A stretch of DNA of 64,000 nucleotides from contig ONKO01000001.1 of the NCBI GenBank assembly GCA_900318445.1, forward strand, positions 186,001-250,000. The letters run 5' to 3'. A program made the translations under genes and the position numbers. Under the pieces are notes generated by a model, which searched no databases, was not told the origin of the DNA, and worked only from the letters and a program-made list of their open reading frames with translations. Shown here piece after piece: positions 52,341 to 60,558 of this stretch (position 1 is the stretch's first letter; each line of letters starts with the position of its first letter). This DNA comes from an uncultured Bacteroidales bacterium (lineage in GTDB: Bacteria > Bacteroidota > Bacteroidia > Bacteroidales > UBA932).

Positions 52341-52667
52341 GTGGAAGGGATTATCATATTGTTACTTTCGCTGTGTCTTGCCGTGGGGCTCATGGTCCTC
52401 ATAACGGTAGTGACGCATTATATGCACTGGCGTCGCAGCAACCGGCCTCTCACGGTACAGGAAAGCAGTTCTGTCCAACAACCTTCCATCATCCAGTCGG
52501 CCATAAAACCCCTGTCCAAAATGGAGAAGAAGTACCTGCTTCTTTTTTTGGAGGGGAAATCAACGGAAGAAATCGCTGCCATCATGCATGTGGAGCCCAA
52601 CAGCGTATATACCATGAAATACAGGATTCGGAAAAAGTTTCCCGACGACTATATTTTGCCGTTTTAA
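52341..52667 (+). CDS. Membrane-tethered HTH protein, shortened paralogue of the upstream regulator
   Basis: 108 aa from a GTG placed 4 nt after the promoter box. One membrane helix (about 3-25), a short linker and an HTH domain. The last 53 residues match the upstream regulator at 37 positions (KPLS, GKSTEE, SVYTMKYRI), so it looks like a duplication that kept only the anchor and output. It could be an antagonist or a constitutive form of that regulator. It is the first gene of the operon. Confidence 0.7.
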   Translation: MEGIIILLLSLCLAVGLMVLITVVTHYMHWRRSNRPLTVQESSSVQQPSIIQSAIKPLSKMEKKYLLLFLEGKSTEEIAAIMHVEPNSVYTMKYRIRKKFPDDYILPF

Positions 52668-52693
52668 AGACTAGTAACCTTTTTTTTGTCCAT

Positions 52694-53215
52694 ATGTTTG
52701 CCAGCATCGCAATCGCATTTTTGTTATCGCTGGGAATTGCCTTGGTTCTGCTTTTTGTAACAAAAGGCGTCTATCCCCGTTTTTCTCCCCAGGCACTGCA
52801 CATCCTTGTCGCAGCCCTGGTTATTGTGGGCAGTACGGCGGCGGGTGCGGTCGCGCTCGTCAGCAGCAAGGCGCTGGGCTATTTGGACTCCCTGGAGGCC
52901 GGAGCCAAGAATGTGACCGGGCAGGTGGATGCCGTGCAAAACCAGTACGGTCTGGACGTGTTGGGCATTTCTGCCTCGGATTTGGCCGATGGCTATGTGG
53001 AAGGGACAGCGTCCTTCGTGAGAGGAAAGCTGGTACGTGCAAAGACCCTCTCCATTGTCGTTGCCATTGTGCTGAACGTCCTTCTGGGCCTTTTCCTTCT
53101 TAATGCAGGAAGCAAATGCCGCCGGCGCAGTAGCTACAGCTCCGGCATGGAAGATACGGAAGATCTGGACGATGTGGGAAGCTCCTCCTCTTTTGACGAC
53201 CTGGACTTAGACTGA
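52694..53215 (+). CDS. Membrane protein, unknown, in the tubulin-like operon
   Basis: 173 aa from the ATG at 52694, 26 nt after the HTH gene. Three membrane helices (about 3-23, 37-58, 117-137) and a loop of about 55 residues between helices 2 and 3. The C-terminus is Ser/Asp-rich and acidic (DTEDLDDVGSSSSFDDLDLD). I do not recognise the family. The acidic tail could be a docking site for a cytoplasmic partner such as the tubulin-like protein. Confidence 0.6.
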   Translation: MFASIAIAFLLSLGIALVLLFVTKGVYPRFSPQALHILVAALVIVGSTAAGAVALVSSKALGYLDSLEAGAKNVTGQVDAVQNQYGLDVLGISASDLADGYVEGTASFVRGKLVRAKTLSIVVAIVLNVLLGLFLLNAGSKCRRRSSYSSGMEDTEDLDDVGSSSSFDDLDLD

Positions 53216-53217
53216 AG

Positions 53218-54030
53218 ATGCTCAGGAATTTCATACAGGTTGTATCGGGCGGGCTCCGGATGGACGGAGCCGTATGGCTTGTCGTCTATATCCTGCTGGC
53301 CATAGCCCTCAGCGCCTTTATCTGGTGGGTGTGCACCCATTACACCCGGCTGTGGAACAGAGTATATGAGGTTACGCCCTCTTTCCATGTCCTTTGTGGA
53401 GCAGCGGCACTGATTACCTTTTTTACGACGCTCGGTTTTATCGGCCTCAAAAACATGCGGCCTGTCGCGGAAGAAATGGTGGAGGCTTGGAGCGAAGACG
53501 TCATGGAAGACGACGCATTGGCTTCCCGCTGTTTTGCCGAGGCCTTCTATGCCATCAAGGAGTCTGGCCTGGAAAGCATGCGCGGCTACATTCCTCCTGA
53601 AAAAGGCGGAGACCTCATTCCCATCAGCCGGCGAGAAACGCAAATCCTGGTGGGCCAGATCTATGCCGGCAATGCCTGCCGGGATTTCTCGGAGCGTTAT
53701 CCTTTCATCGGCCATTTCCTTAAAGCGAAGGAAGGAGTCCCCTCCGGGCTCATCGCCGCCGATGTGGAGTCCTTCTTCCGTTCCGGGAAAGGACGTACGT
53801 ATCCCCTGGAACAGGGTTTTGTCCTGGCCGTTGAAAAGATTTCTTCGGACCTGCAGGCACAGTGCGGCCGCATCGTCCGCGTGTGCCGGGGGTGGCTTAT
53901 CCTCCTGTTCCTCATGGTGCAGCTGGTCCCCTTCGGGCTCATCGGCTATCTGGCCTACAGGGAACTGAGGCGCTGCAGGAAGGCCGGCCGGCCCTCAGAG
54001 TATGAAGACATAGACTTTGAAAATATTTAA
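53218..54030 (+). CDS. Membrane protein, unknown, in the tubulin-like operon
   Basis: 270 aa, starting 2 nt after the previous gene. Membrane helices at about 19-38, 56-76 and 226-250, with a domain of about 145 residues between the second and third (RPVAEEMVEAWSEDVMEDDALASRC, FLKAKEGVPSGLIAADVESFF). The C-terminus is again acidic (YEDIDFENI). Not recognised. Same topology as its upstream neighbour, so the two may form a membrane complex. Confidence 0.6.
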   Translation: MLRNFIQVVSGGLRMDGAVWLVVYILLAIALSAFIWWVCTHYTRLWNRVYEVTPSFHVLCGAAALITFFTTLGFIGLKNMRPVAEEMVEAWSEDVMEDDALASRCFAEAFYAIKESGLESMRGYIPPEKGGDLIPISRRETQILVGQIYAGNACRDFSERYPFIGHFLKAKEGVPSGLIAADVESFFRSGKGRTYPLEQGFVLAVEKISSDLQAQCGRIVRVCRGWLILLFLMVQLVPFGLIGYLAYRELRRCRKAGRPSEYEDIDFENI

Positions 54031-54043
54031 CACAAAACAGCCA

Positions 54044-57000
54044 ATGAACGTTAACAGCAATTACATCCTCGTGGGCCTGGGCGGCACCGGAGGAAAAGTC
54101 CTGAAAGCTTTCAAAAAGCGTATGTTTCAGGAGTTCAGTGCAGAGGAACGCGCAAAGATTCCTGTGGGTTTTGTCTATGTGGACACCACCGATGAAATGA
54201 TGCGTCCCGGAGACAAAACGTGGTATGTGCTGGGCGAGAACGCGCAGTTTAACACCAACGAGTTCGTCTTTATCAAAGGTGTGGACCTGGATCAGATTTT
54301 TGCCAATCCTACCGGCTTTCCCGGCCTTAGCGGTGTTATCGGAGACCCCGAGGTAATGCAGAAAACCATTGGTAACCTGGGCGCTGCCGCCGGCCAGAAA
54401 CGCCGTGCGGGCCGAATCCTGTTCGGTGCCAACGTGGCCCGGTACCGCCAGGCCGTAAACGCCCAGTACGACAAGTGCAAAGTGATCAGCGGCAACGACA
54501 AAACCACCGTTCTCATTTTCTCCGGCCTTGCTGGTGGCACCGGTTCCGGTTCCATCGTGGACGTAGTGGCCCAGACCCGTAAGATGGACCAGTTCAACAA
54601 TGAGGGTACTTCCATCGTGGTTTTCCCCATGATCCCGGAGGTGACGCCTCCCGGCGGCTGCGATGCCGGCCGGTACCACGCCAATGGTTACGCCGCCCTG
54701 CAGGAACTCAATGCCCTCATGGTAGGCGCCTACAAGCCCTTCGACCTCACGGGCCTCTCTCCCACCGGCCGCGTTGAATTTGGCGGCATCAAGCGCATCG
54801 CCAACGGTCTCATGGTGTATTCCGACGTAAACGAGAACGGCTACACCGTGAACCCGCATACGGAACTGCCCCAGATTGTCTCCGACTTCGCTTTTGCCCG
54901 CGTGTTCATGGAAACCAACGGCAACACGGAGGAGTATGAGCGCAGTTTCTCCTTCGAGAACATTGACGACTGGCGTACGGAGTATTGGGAAAAGGCCAAA
55001 AACGGCGAAATTGTCCCGTACCGCACCAAGGCGCTGGGCTCGTTCGGCATCAAGCGCATCATCATTCCCGATGAGGAAATCAAGGAATACTTCACCTGGA
55101 CACTGGGCCGCCAGAGCCTCCTCCAGCTGCGCTACAACAACTGGAACGACGACATCGGCTTCCGCGACGCTCCGGCCAACGTGGACTGGGCCGACTATGT
55201 AAAGGGCCAGGACAAGAAGCTGGGCAACCCGCTGGAGAACTGGCGTTTCTCCGACAAGCACCTCATGCTGGATATTCCCATCCTGCCTTCCGACGAAGGA
55301 AAGTGGGGAACCTTCCAGGCATACTGGGGCAAGGTGGTTCCCAAGTGGCTGGAAGATGCTGAGGATACATCCCAGCCCATCGCCAAGCTCAACGAGCTGG
55401 TGGCTAAGGGCCTGCAGAGCGGCTTCCGCGCCGCCGGTATCGCCGATTTCTTCGCCGGCAAGAAGGAAGCCCGCGAGAAGATTGCCGATGAAATTGTCCA
55501 GCGCATCGAGGCCGACCTCTTTGACAAGTGGGCCGCCGGTACGTTTGCCCTCTATAACCTCCTGGAACTGAGCGAAGCCATTATGGCCGAGACGCAGTCC
55601 AAGATCAAACAGTTTGAGGACCGCAGCGTGAAACTGCGCCAGGTTGTGGATAAACTGGAACAGGAGCGGCAGGCCCGTGCCAAAGAGTACAACGATGCCG
55701 GTCTTATTACCCGCGGCCTCAAGGGAAAGCAGATGCTGGCCGGCTATGCCGAGACCATGCAGAAAATCTGCGTACGCAAAACGGAAGTGGAAGCTTCCGG
55801 CTTTGCCCTGGACCTCCTGAAAGTACTGCTCGGAAAGGAGAACATCCTGCATTCCCGTCTGGAGAAATTTGTCTCCACCGTAAGCGACGCCATCGAGGAA
55901 GCAGACCGCCAGGCCGGCTCCCGCTGCAAGGACGAGGTGAATACCACGAGCCTTGAGGGTACCGTAATCCGGTATTATGACCAGCCCAAGGTGAAGGAAT
56001 TCACCCAGACCATGGTGCACAGCCGGAAGAACCAGGAGAACATTTCTACGGCCGTGCGCCAGGAAATCCTGAAGGCCATCGGCTCGGAGAAGACTTTCGC
56101 CCGTGCCAACGAGACCATCGACCAGGACGTCCTGGACGGTATCTTTGAGAAGACCGTGCGGGAGAAGGTGATTTCCATCCACGACAACACCCTGGTGGAA
56201 GCCAGCGAGAAACTCATCAACCGCAGCATCCTGGAACAGCTGGCCGAACAGTATACATCGGCCGACAGCCTGAGCAACTTTGCCCGCAAGATCATGAAGG
56301 AAAGCGGTGTGATGGTCAAGCTCAACCACACGGAAGTGGGCCTGTCCGTGCCCAACAATCCTACCACCGAGATTGGCAAGAACGTGGCCAAGAAGGTCAT
56401 CCTGGTGAGCCTGCCCAAGGTGGAAGGCAACGAGAAGGTGCAGAAGTTCGCCGCCGACCTCAAGTCGGCCCTTATCTCTGCGGCCGAGGCCGGCATCAAG
56501 GTGCTGGTGGATTCCTCGTCGGACCGCAAGAACGAGATTACCGTGATGAACATCACCTACTGCATGCCTATGCGTACGCTGGAGAGCCTCAAGTTCTACA
56601 AGGAGCGCTACGACTATCTGGTGAACAATCCCAACATGACGGCCGCCCAGATTCGTGAGAATAAAGTGATTCTGCATGGCGAAGGTACCGGCGAGCAGTT
56701 CCCGGACCTGTTCCTCACGCCGGCCAAGCAGAAGTCTCAGCTGCGGGCCGAGTACACAGCCTGGATTCTTTTGGCCTATGCAACCGGCATTATCAAGTAC
56801 GGTGACATAATGGACGGTACCGGCCGCAAGATGTTCGGTACCGTGGAGGTGGACGAGGACACCGGCTTCGAGACCCTCAAGCCCCTCGCCGCCAAATTTA
56901 CGGAGATTGGCTATGCCGATGGATTCACGGAGGATTTCTGCGAAAGCATCAAGGCCCAGGTGGAAGAAAAGTTCAAGGGCCCGTACCTGAACATCGAGAA

Positions 57001-57142
57001 CCGGGTGAATGAACTCCGTCCGAAGATTCAGCAGCTCCTGAACGAAACCCTGCTCCCGGAGACCGGCAACAATCAGGGCTCCAAAGCCTTCCTGGAATTC
57101 CTGGAAGCCGCCAAGAAAGCAATACAAACCCTTAAAAACTAA
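54044..57142 (+). CDS. Tubulin/FtsZ-superfamily protein (Tubulin_2-like), 1032 aa
   Basis: 1032 aa from the ATG at 54044 (a TTG at 54017 is less likely). The N-terminus has a Rossmann-type nucleotide loop LVGLGGTGGKVLKAFKKR (11-19) and the tubulin signature AGGTGSGS (163-170; FtsZ has GGGTGTG). Other family features include VYVDTTDEM and PEVTPPGGCDAGRYHANGYAAL. A coiled coil (about 515-560) and a long helical C-terminal half follow, much longer than FtsZ. FtsZ-like proteins of this type were proposed by Makarova and Koonin (2010) to be part of membrane-remodelling systems. GTP binding is likely; polymerisation is unknown. It is the centre of the operon, flanked by membrane proteins. Confidence 0.85.
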   Translation: MNVNSNYILVGLGGTGGKVLKAFKKRMFQEFSAEERAKIPVGFVYVDTTDEMMRPGDKTWYVLGENAQFNTNEFVFIKGVDLDQIFANPTGFPGLSGVIGDPEVMQKTIGNLGAAAGQKRRAGRILFGANVARYRQAVNAQYDKCKVISGNDKTTVLIFSGLAGGTGSGSIVDVVAQTRKMDQFNNEGTSIVVFPMIPEVTPPGGCDAGRYHANGYAALQELNALMVGAYKPFDLTGLSPTGRVEFGGIKRIANGLMVYSDVNENGYTVNPHTELPQIVSDFAFARVFMETNGNTEEYERSFSFENIDDWRTEYWEKAKNGEIVPYRTKALGSFGIKRIIIPDEEIKEYFTWTLGRQSLLQLRYNNWNDDIGFRDAPANVDWADYVKGQDKKLGNPLENWRFSDKHLMLDIPILPSDEGKWGTFQAYWGKVVPKWLEDAEDTSQPIAKLNELVAKGLQSGFRAAGIADFFAGKKEAREKIADEIVQRIEADLFDKWAAGTFALYNLLELSEAIMAETQSKIKQFEDRSVKLRQVVDKLEQERQARAKEYNDAGLITRGLKGKQMLAGYAETMQKICVRKTEVEASGFALDLLKVLLGKENILHSRLEKFVSTVSDAIEEADRQAGSRCKDEVNTTSLEGTVIRYYDQPKVKEFTQTMVHSRKNQENISTAVRQEILKAIGSEKTFARANETIDQDVLDGIFEKTVREKVISIHDNTLVEASEKLINRSILEQLAEQYTSADSLSNFARKIMKESGVMVKLNHTEVGLSVPNNPTTEIGKNVAKKVILVSLPKVEGNEKVQKFAADLKSALISAAEAGIKVLVDSSSDRKNEITVMNITYCMPMRTLESLKFYKERYDYLVNNPNMTAAQIRENKVILHGEGTGEQFPDLFLTPAKQKSQLRAEYTAWILLAYATGIIKYGDIMDGTGRKMFGTVEVDEDTGFETLKPLAAKFTEIGYADGFTEDFCESIKAQVEEKFKGPYLNIENRVNELRPKIQQLLNETLLPETGNNQGSKAFLEFLEAAKKAIQTLKN

Positions 57143-57153
57143 TTGATAAAACT

Positions 57154-57765
57154 ATGGCAAAACAATACAAATGCAGCAACTACGGCATCTGCCCGGAGGC
57201 CGATAAAGAAACCATTTTCCAGGAAACCGACCTGGAAGAAGTAGATGGAAAATTCGTATGCCCCAAGTGTGGCCAGGAACTGGAAGTGATTGAAAAAGGC
57301 GGCGGTGGCGGCAAAGGCAAACTCATCGGCATCATTGCTGCGGCCGTGGTGCTTCTGGGAGGTGGCGGTACCGCCCTTCTCCTCAGCGGGGGGAAGGATG
57401 AGCCCGCACCCGAACCGGCTCCGGTGGCCGTGGAAGAGCCCGTGGCCGTGGAAGAAGAGCCCGCGGTAGAGGAACCCGCTCCGGTAAAGGAAACGCCCAA
57501 ACCGGCCCCCAAGCCAGCCTCCTCAACTACCTACAGCCTGGGCTGGGGTACCTATGAAGGCCCCATGCAGGGTGGGAAGCCGCACGGCATGGGCGGCGAG
57601 ATCAAGGTTACCAAGGATTACCAGATTGATATGAAGAACGGTTCTTTCAAGAGCGTATCCCGGGGTGACAAGATTGTGAGCTGCAAGTTTAATTCCGGCA
57701 AACTGGTCCAGGGCTATATCCACCATGCCAACGGCCAGCAGGAAAGCCTGTACATAGGAAACTAG
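57154..57765 (+). CDS. Zinc-ribbon/TM protein with C-terminal MORN-like repeat
   Basis: 203 aa. The N-terminal ribbon has cysteines at about 7, 13 and CPKCG (about 38-41). A Gly/Lys linker, one membrane helix (IGIIAAAVVLLGGGGTALLL) and a Pro/Glu linker (about 80-122) follow. The C-terminus has a MORN-like unit (GTYEGPMQGGKPHGMGG). Ribbon inside, MORN outside would suit a linker between cytoplasmic tubulin-like protein and periplasmic parts. It starts 11 nt after the tubulin-like gene. Confidence 0.72.
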   Translation: MAKQYKCSNYGICPEADKETIFQETDLEEVDGKFVCPKCGQELEVIEKGGGGGKGKLIGIIAAAVVLLGGGGTALLLSGGKDEPAPEPAPVAVEEPVAVEEEPAVEEPAPVKETPKPAPKPASSTTYSLGWGTYEGPMQGGKPHGMGGEIKVTKDYQIDMKNGSFKSVSRGDKIVSCKFNSGKLVQGYIHHANGQQESLYIGN

Positions 57766-57769
57766 TTCC

Positions 57770-58828
57770 ATGCTAGGGAGCATACTGATATCTCTTCTTG
57801 TTCTGGCGGGACCGGGTCCCGCCTTCCGCAGCGACCGTCTGGAGACGATGGCCGATGCCCTGGGACGCGCCCGTGTTGAGGCGCTTCCGGACGGCGAAAG
57901 CCTTCTTTCATGGAGCGGAGCCACCGTCTCCGTGGTCAAGTGCGGCGGAACGGTAGAGCATATCGGCTATGCCCTCTTCTCTCAGGAGCAGCGGGAGCTA
58001 ATCGGCCCAACTGTGGGCCACTTTGTGGAGCGTTATTCCCTGGAGGCGGACCTTCCCCTGCAGCGGGAAAAGACCCTGGAAGTCCAGCTCATGGAGGACG
58101 GCGTTTCTTTCCCGAAGGGAGGAGGACTGGATAGTCTTCTGCCGCTGAGCCTTGAACCGGGACTTTCCCTGAAGCTCTCGGAGCTGGGTGGACGCTGGTA
58201 CCTTTTGGAATGGGGAAGCTTTTCCATGACGTTCCCTTCCGATGCAGAGCTGCTTCTCGGACGCACCCGTCAGGAGGATGAACGCCGGCTTCCGGGGGAA
58301 CTGGCCAGTGCCCCGGATCCGGTGGCGCCGCCGCTTCCATCGGCCGGTGAACTTTCCGAAAGGACAGACCACATTCTGGAGCAGGCGCTGGAATGGTACT
58401 ACCTTTCCAGCCTCAATGCGAACCGGTACTTTACGGCTTCGATGGAGCCGGTAGATGCGCCCGAATATCCTTCCGAGACTTTTGCCAACATCCTGGCGGG
58501 CCTGGTGGATGCCGGGAGCATTACCGTTCAAGTGAGGCGCAGCGTGTATGGCTTGCAGTGGGACTACTTTACCATTCCTCTCCGTGCACTCATTGGCTAT
58601 TCCCAGCAGTTTGCCTGCACGCCCTACTGGGGAGTCATTGCCCGGGACGGGGAGCTGATGGAAGGAGAACTCATCCTGCGAAACGCGGCTGCCGGGTTCA
58701 ATCACGTACTGCGGCTGCAGGTGCCTTATGAGGTGCTTGCGCTGAAAGAAGGCAGCATCCTGGCCCGGCTCACGCCCTATGTCCCCACACATTCCCTGAA
58801 ATATTTATTTGAAGAAACCAGACAATGA
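57770..58828 (+). CDS. Exported protein of unknown function
   Basis: 352 aa, starting 4 nt after the zinc-ribbon gene. A short hydrophobic N-terminus (MLGSILISLLVLAGPGPAF) is a signal peptide or anchor. The rest is soluble with no motif I recognise; a Pro-rich stretch at about 180-190 divides two domains. It overlaps the next gene by 4 nt. Confidence 0.6.
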   Translation: MLGSILISLLVLAGPGPAFRSDRLETMADALGRARVEALPDGESLLSWSGATVSVVKCGGTVEHIGYALFSQEQRELIGPTVGHFVERYSLEADLPLQREKTLEVQLMEDGVSFPKGGGLDSLLPLSLEPGLSLKLSELGGRWYLLEWGSFSMTFPSDAELLLGRTRQEDERRLPGELASAPDPVAPPLPSAGELSERTDHILEQALEWYYLSSLNANRYFTASMEPVDAPEYPSETFANILAGLVDAGSITVQVRRSVYGLQWDYFTIPLRALIGYSQQFACTPYWGVIARDGELMEGELILRNAAAGFNHVLRLQVPYEVLALKEGSILARLTPYVPTHSLKYLFEETRQ

Positions 58829-59574
58829 AACGACTCATAACCTGCCTTATGGCTCTCTTTCTCGTCACCGTGGCGGCCTGGAGCCAGGGCACCAAGAAAA
58901 TCAACTCCATCAAACGGAGTAACCAGTACCTGTATGCCGAGGCTACCATGCCCACGCAGGCCGAGGCCTTCGAGGTGGCCAACGACCTTCTGCTTATTCA
59001 GGTGAAAGAGTATGCCGGCTCCAAGAAGGCGTTCAGTGACAAGGATATCCTTATCCGGAACATCAGCTCGGCGCGGGATTCCGTCCAGCTGCGCAGGGGA
59101 GAGATGGTGAAAGTGTTTCTCTACGTTAAAAAGTCTGACATCCAGACTGCAGAGAACGTGACGCTGCTCTCCGGAGGAGGCCAGGCCGATGCTCCGGAGG
59201 AGGTTGCCATTGGAAACGTGGAGAAAGTGGAACTGGAAAGTACGCCGGCTCCGGCATCGGCCCAGGTTCCTTCCCTTCGCCTGGAAAGCGCCTGGCAGCA
59301 GAGTGCCGTGGACCAGTTGCTGTCGGCCAGCTCCTTTGCCGCAGCAAAGGCTCTTCTGGCCCGGATGAAGGCCGAGTATAAGATTAAGAATACCGGTTCT
59401 TTGGCCAGTTGCAGAAAGCCGGCCGAGTGCTTCATGCTGGTTGGAAAAGCCGGAAAGGTTGAGACCGTGCTGGGCCCCGGCGCCAGTACCCGGACCGATT
59501 TCCGAACCCTGACCAGCGTACCCGCTACGCTTCCGGGAGAGGCAGATATTATTTGGTTTACGTTCGCAAAATAG
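58825..59574 (+). CDS. Exported LPP20/FlgP-like protein
   Basis: 249 aa. Signal peptide MKRLITCLMALFLVTVAAWS-QG. The segment NQYLYAEATMPTQAEAFEVANDLLLIQVKEY resembles the start of LPP20-type domains, which are found in the flagellar outer-membrane protein FlgP and in CsgG-associated proteins; the match is weak. A C-terminal domain (about 160-249) with two cysteines (LASCRKPAECFML) is not recognised. Starts in a 4-nt overlap. Confidence 0.55.
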   Translation: MKRLITCLMALFLVTVAAWSQGTKKINSIKRSNQYLYAEATMPTQAEAFEVANDLLLIQVKEYAGSKKAFSDKDILIRNISSARDSVQLRRGEMVKVFLYVKKSDIQTAENVTLLSGGGQADAPEEVAIGNVEKVELESTPAPASAQVPSLRLESAWQQSAVDQLLSASSFAAAKALLARMKAEYKIKNTGSLASCRKPAECFMLVGKAGKVETVLGPGASTRTDFRTLTSVPATLPGEADIIWFTFAK

Positions 59575-59578
59575 ATAG

Positions 59579-60556
59579 ATGATGAAAAGAATACTAATCG
59601 TTTTGGGCCTGCTGCTCACCGGCTTCTTTATGGCCGGAGCGCAGGATAAAGTGGTTTTTGAGCTGGCCGATGGTATCTCCGAAGGGAACCTCAAAGCCCG
59701 GATGGAAAGCCAGGTTTCGCGCCTTCTGACGGCCATCAACTCTGCGGAGAGCGCTTCGCAGGCCGTCAATTTCTCCGGTCTGGATATTGACGACATGGCC
59801 TCCCACAGCATTGCCATGCTTTGGGAAAACGTGCATTTCCGTACCATGGATGACGAGATTGTTACCAGTTGCCTTACGCTGCGAAACGGATCATCGGCCC
59901 GCGGATACCAGGTGCGCAACATCGAAATTGAGATGAAGCCGCTGGACAATACGTATACCGACGCCAAACTTCAGGAAATCTGTATTGACTTTGATACGCG
60001 CGGCCGCATCGTGGACTTCAACCTTACCCTGGGTGTGAACCAGTACATGCGCATCATGCGCGAAGGCGTGGAACTGGACGACCTGGACCGCCGCATGCAA
60101 ATCCTGCACTATGTGGAGCAGTTCCGCAATGCCTACAACCAGAAAGACCTCAACTTCATGGATGCGGTCTTCAGCGAGGATGCGCTCATTATTACGGGAA
60201 AGGTGATTCGCCGCGTTCCCAATGAGCTCAATATCAGCAGTTCCCGTCCGGAGATTCAATACTCCAAGCAGAGCAAGCAGCAGTATCTCCAGAATCTCAA
60301 GCGGGTCTTCGCCCGCCAGGGGTACATCAATGTGAAATTCGACGACATCAAGGTGATGCGCCATGGCGCCAATCCCAATTTCTACGGGGTTACCTTAATC
60401 CAGCACTGGAACTCCTCCACGTACAGCGACGAGGGTATCCTCTTCCTGGTGTGGAACTTCGAGAATCCGGATGCACCTGAGATCAATGTGCGTACCTGGC
60501 AGCCCATGGAGGTTCCCGAGGAAGATATCTTTACGCTCGACAACTTTAAGATCTAG
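59579..60556 (+). CDS. Exported NTF2/SnoaL-like protein
   Basis: 325 aa (ATG at 59579 or 59582). Signal peptide to MAGA-QD. The C-terminal 150 residues (LHYVEQFRNAYNQKDLNFMDAVFSEDALIITG, YGVTLIQHWNSSTYSDEGILFLVWNF) have the pattern of an NTF2-like domain, a cone-shaped binding fold. The N-terminal 170 residues are not recognised. It sits between the LPP20-like and PEGA/FGE-like genes with 2-4 nt gaps. Confidence 0.65.
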   Translation: MMKRILIVLGLLLTGFFMAGAQDKVVFELADGISEGNLKARMESQVSRLLTAINSAESASQAVNFSGLDIDDMASHSIAMLWENVHFRTMDDEIVTSCLTLRNGSSARGYQVRNIEIEMKPLDNTYTDAKLQEICIDFDTRGRIVDFNLTLGVNQYMRIMREGVELDDLDRRMQILHYVEQFRNAYNQKDLNFMDAVFSEDALIITGKVIRRVPNELNISSSRPEIQYSKQSKQQYLQNLKRVFARQGYINVKFDDIKVMRHGANPNFYGVTLIQHWNSSTYSDEGILFLVWNFENPDAPEINVRTWQPMEVPEEDIFTLDNFKI

Positions 60557-60558
60557 TT

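Noticed and set aside
53939-57127. Long minus-strand frame (over 1000 codons) opposite the tubulin-like gene
   Set aside because: Antisense of a gene with clear tubulin motifs and tight operon spacing; composition is the mirror of the real gene.
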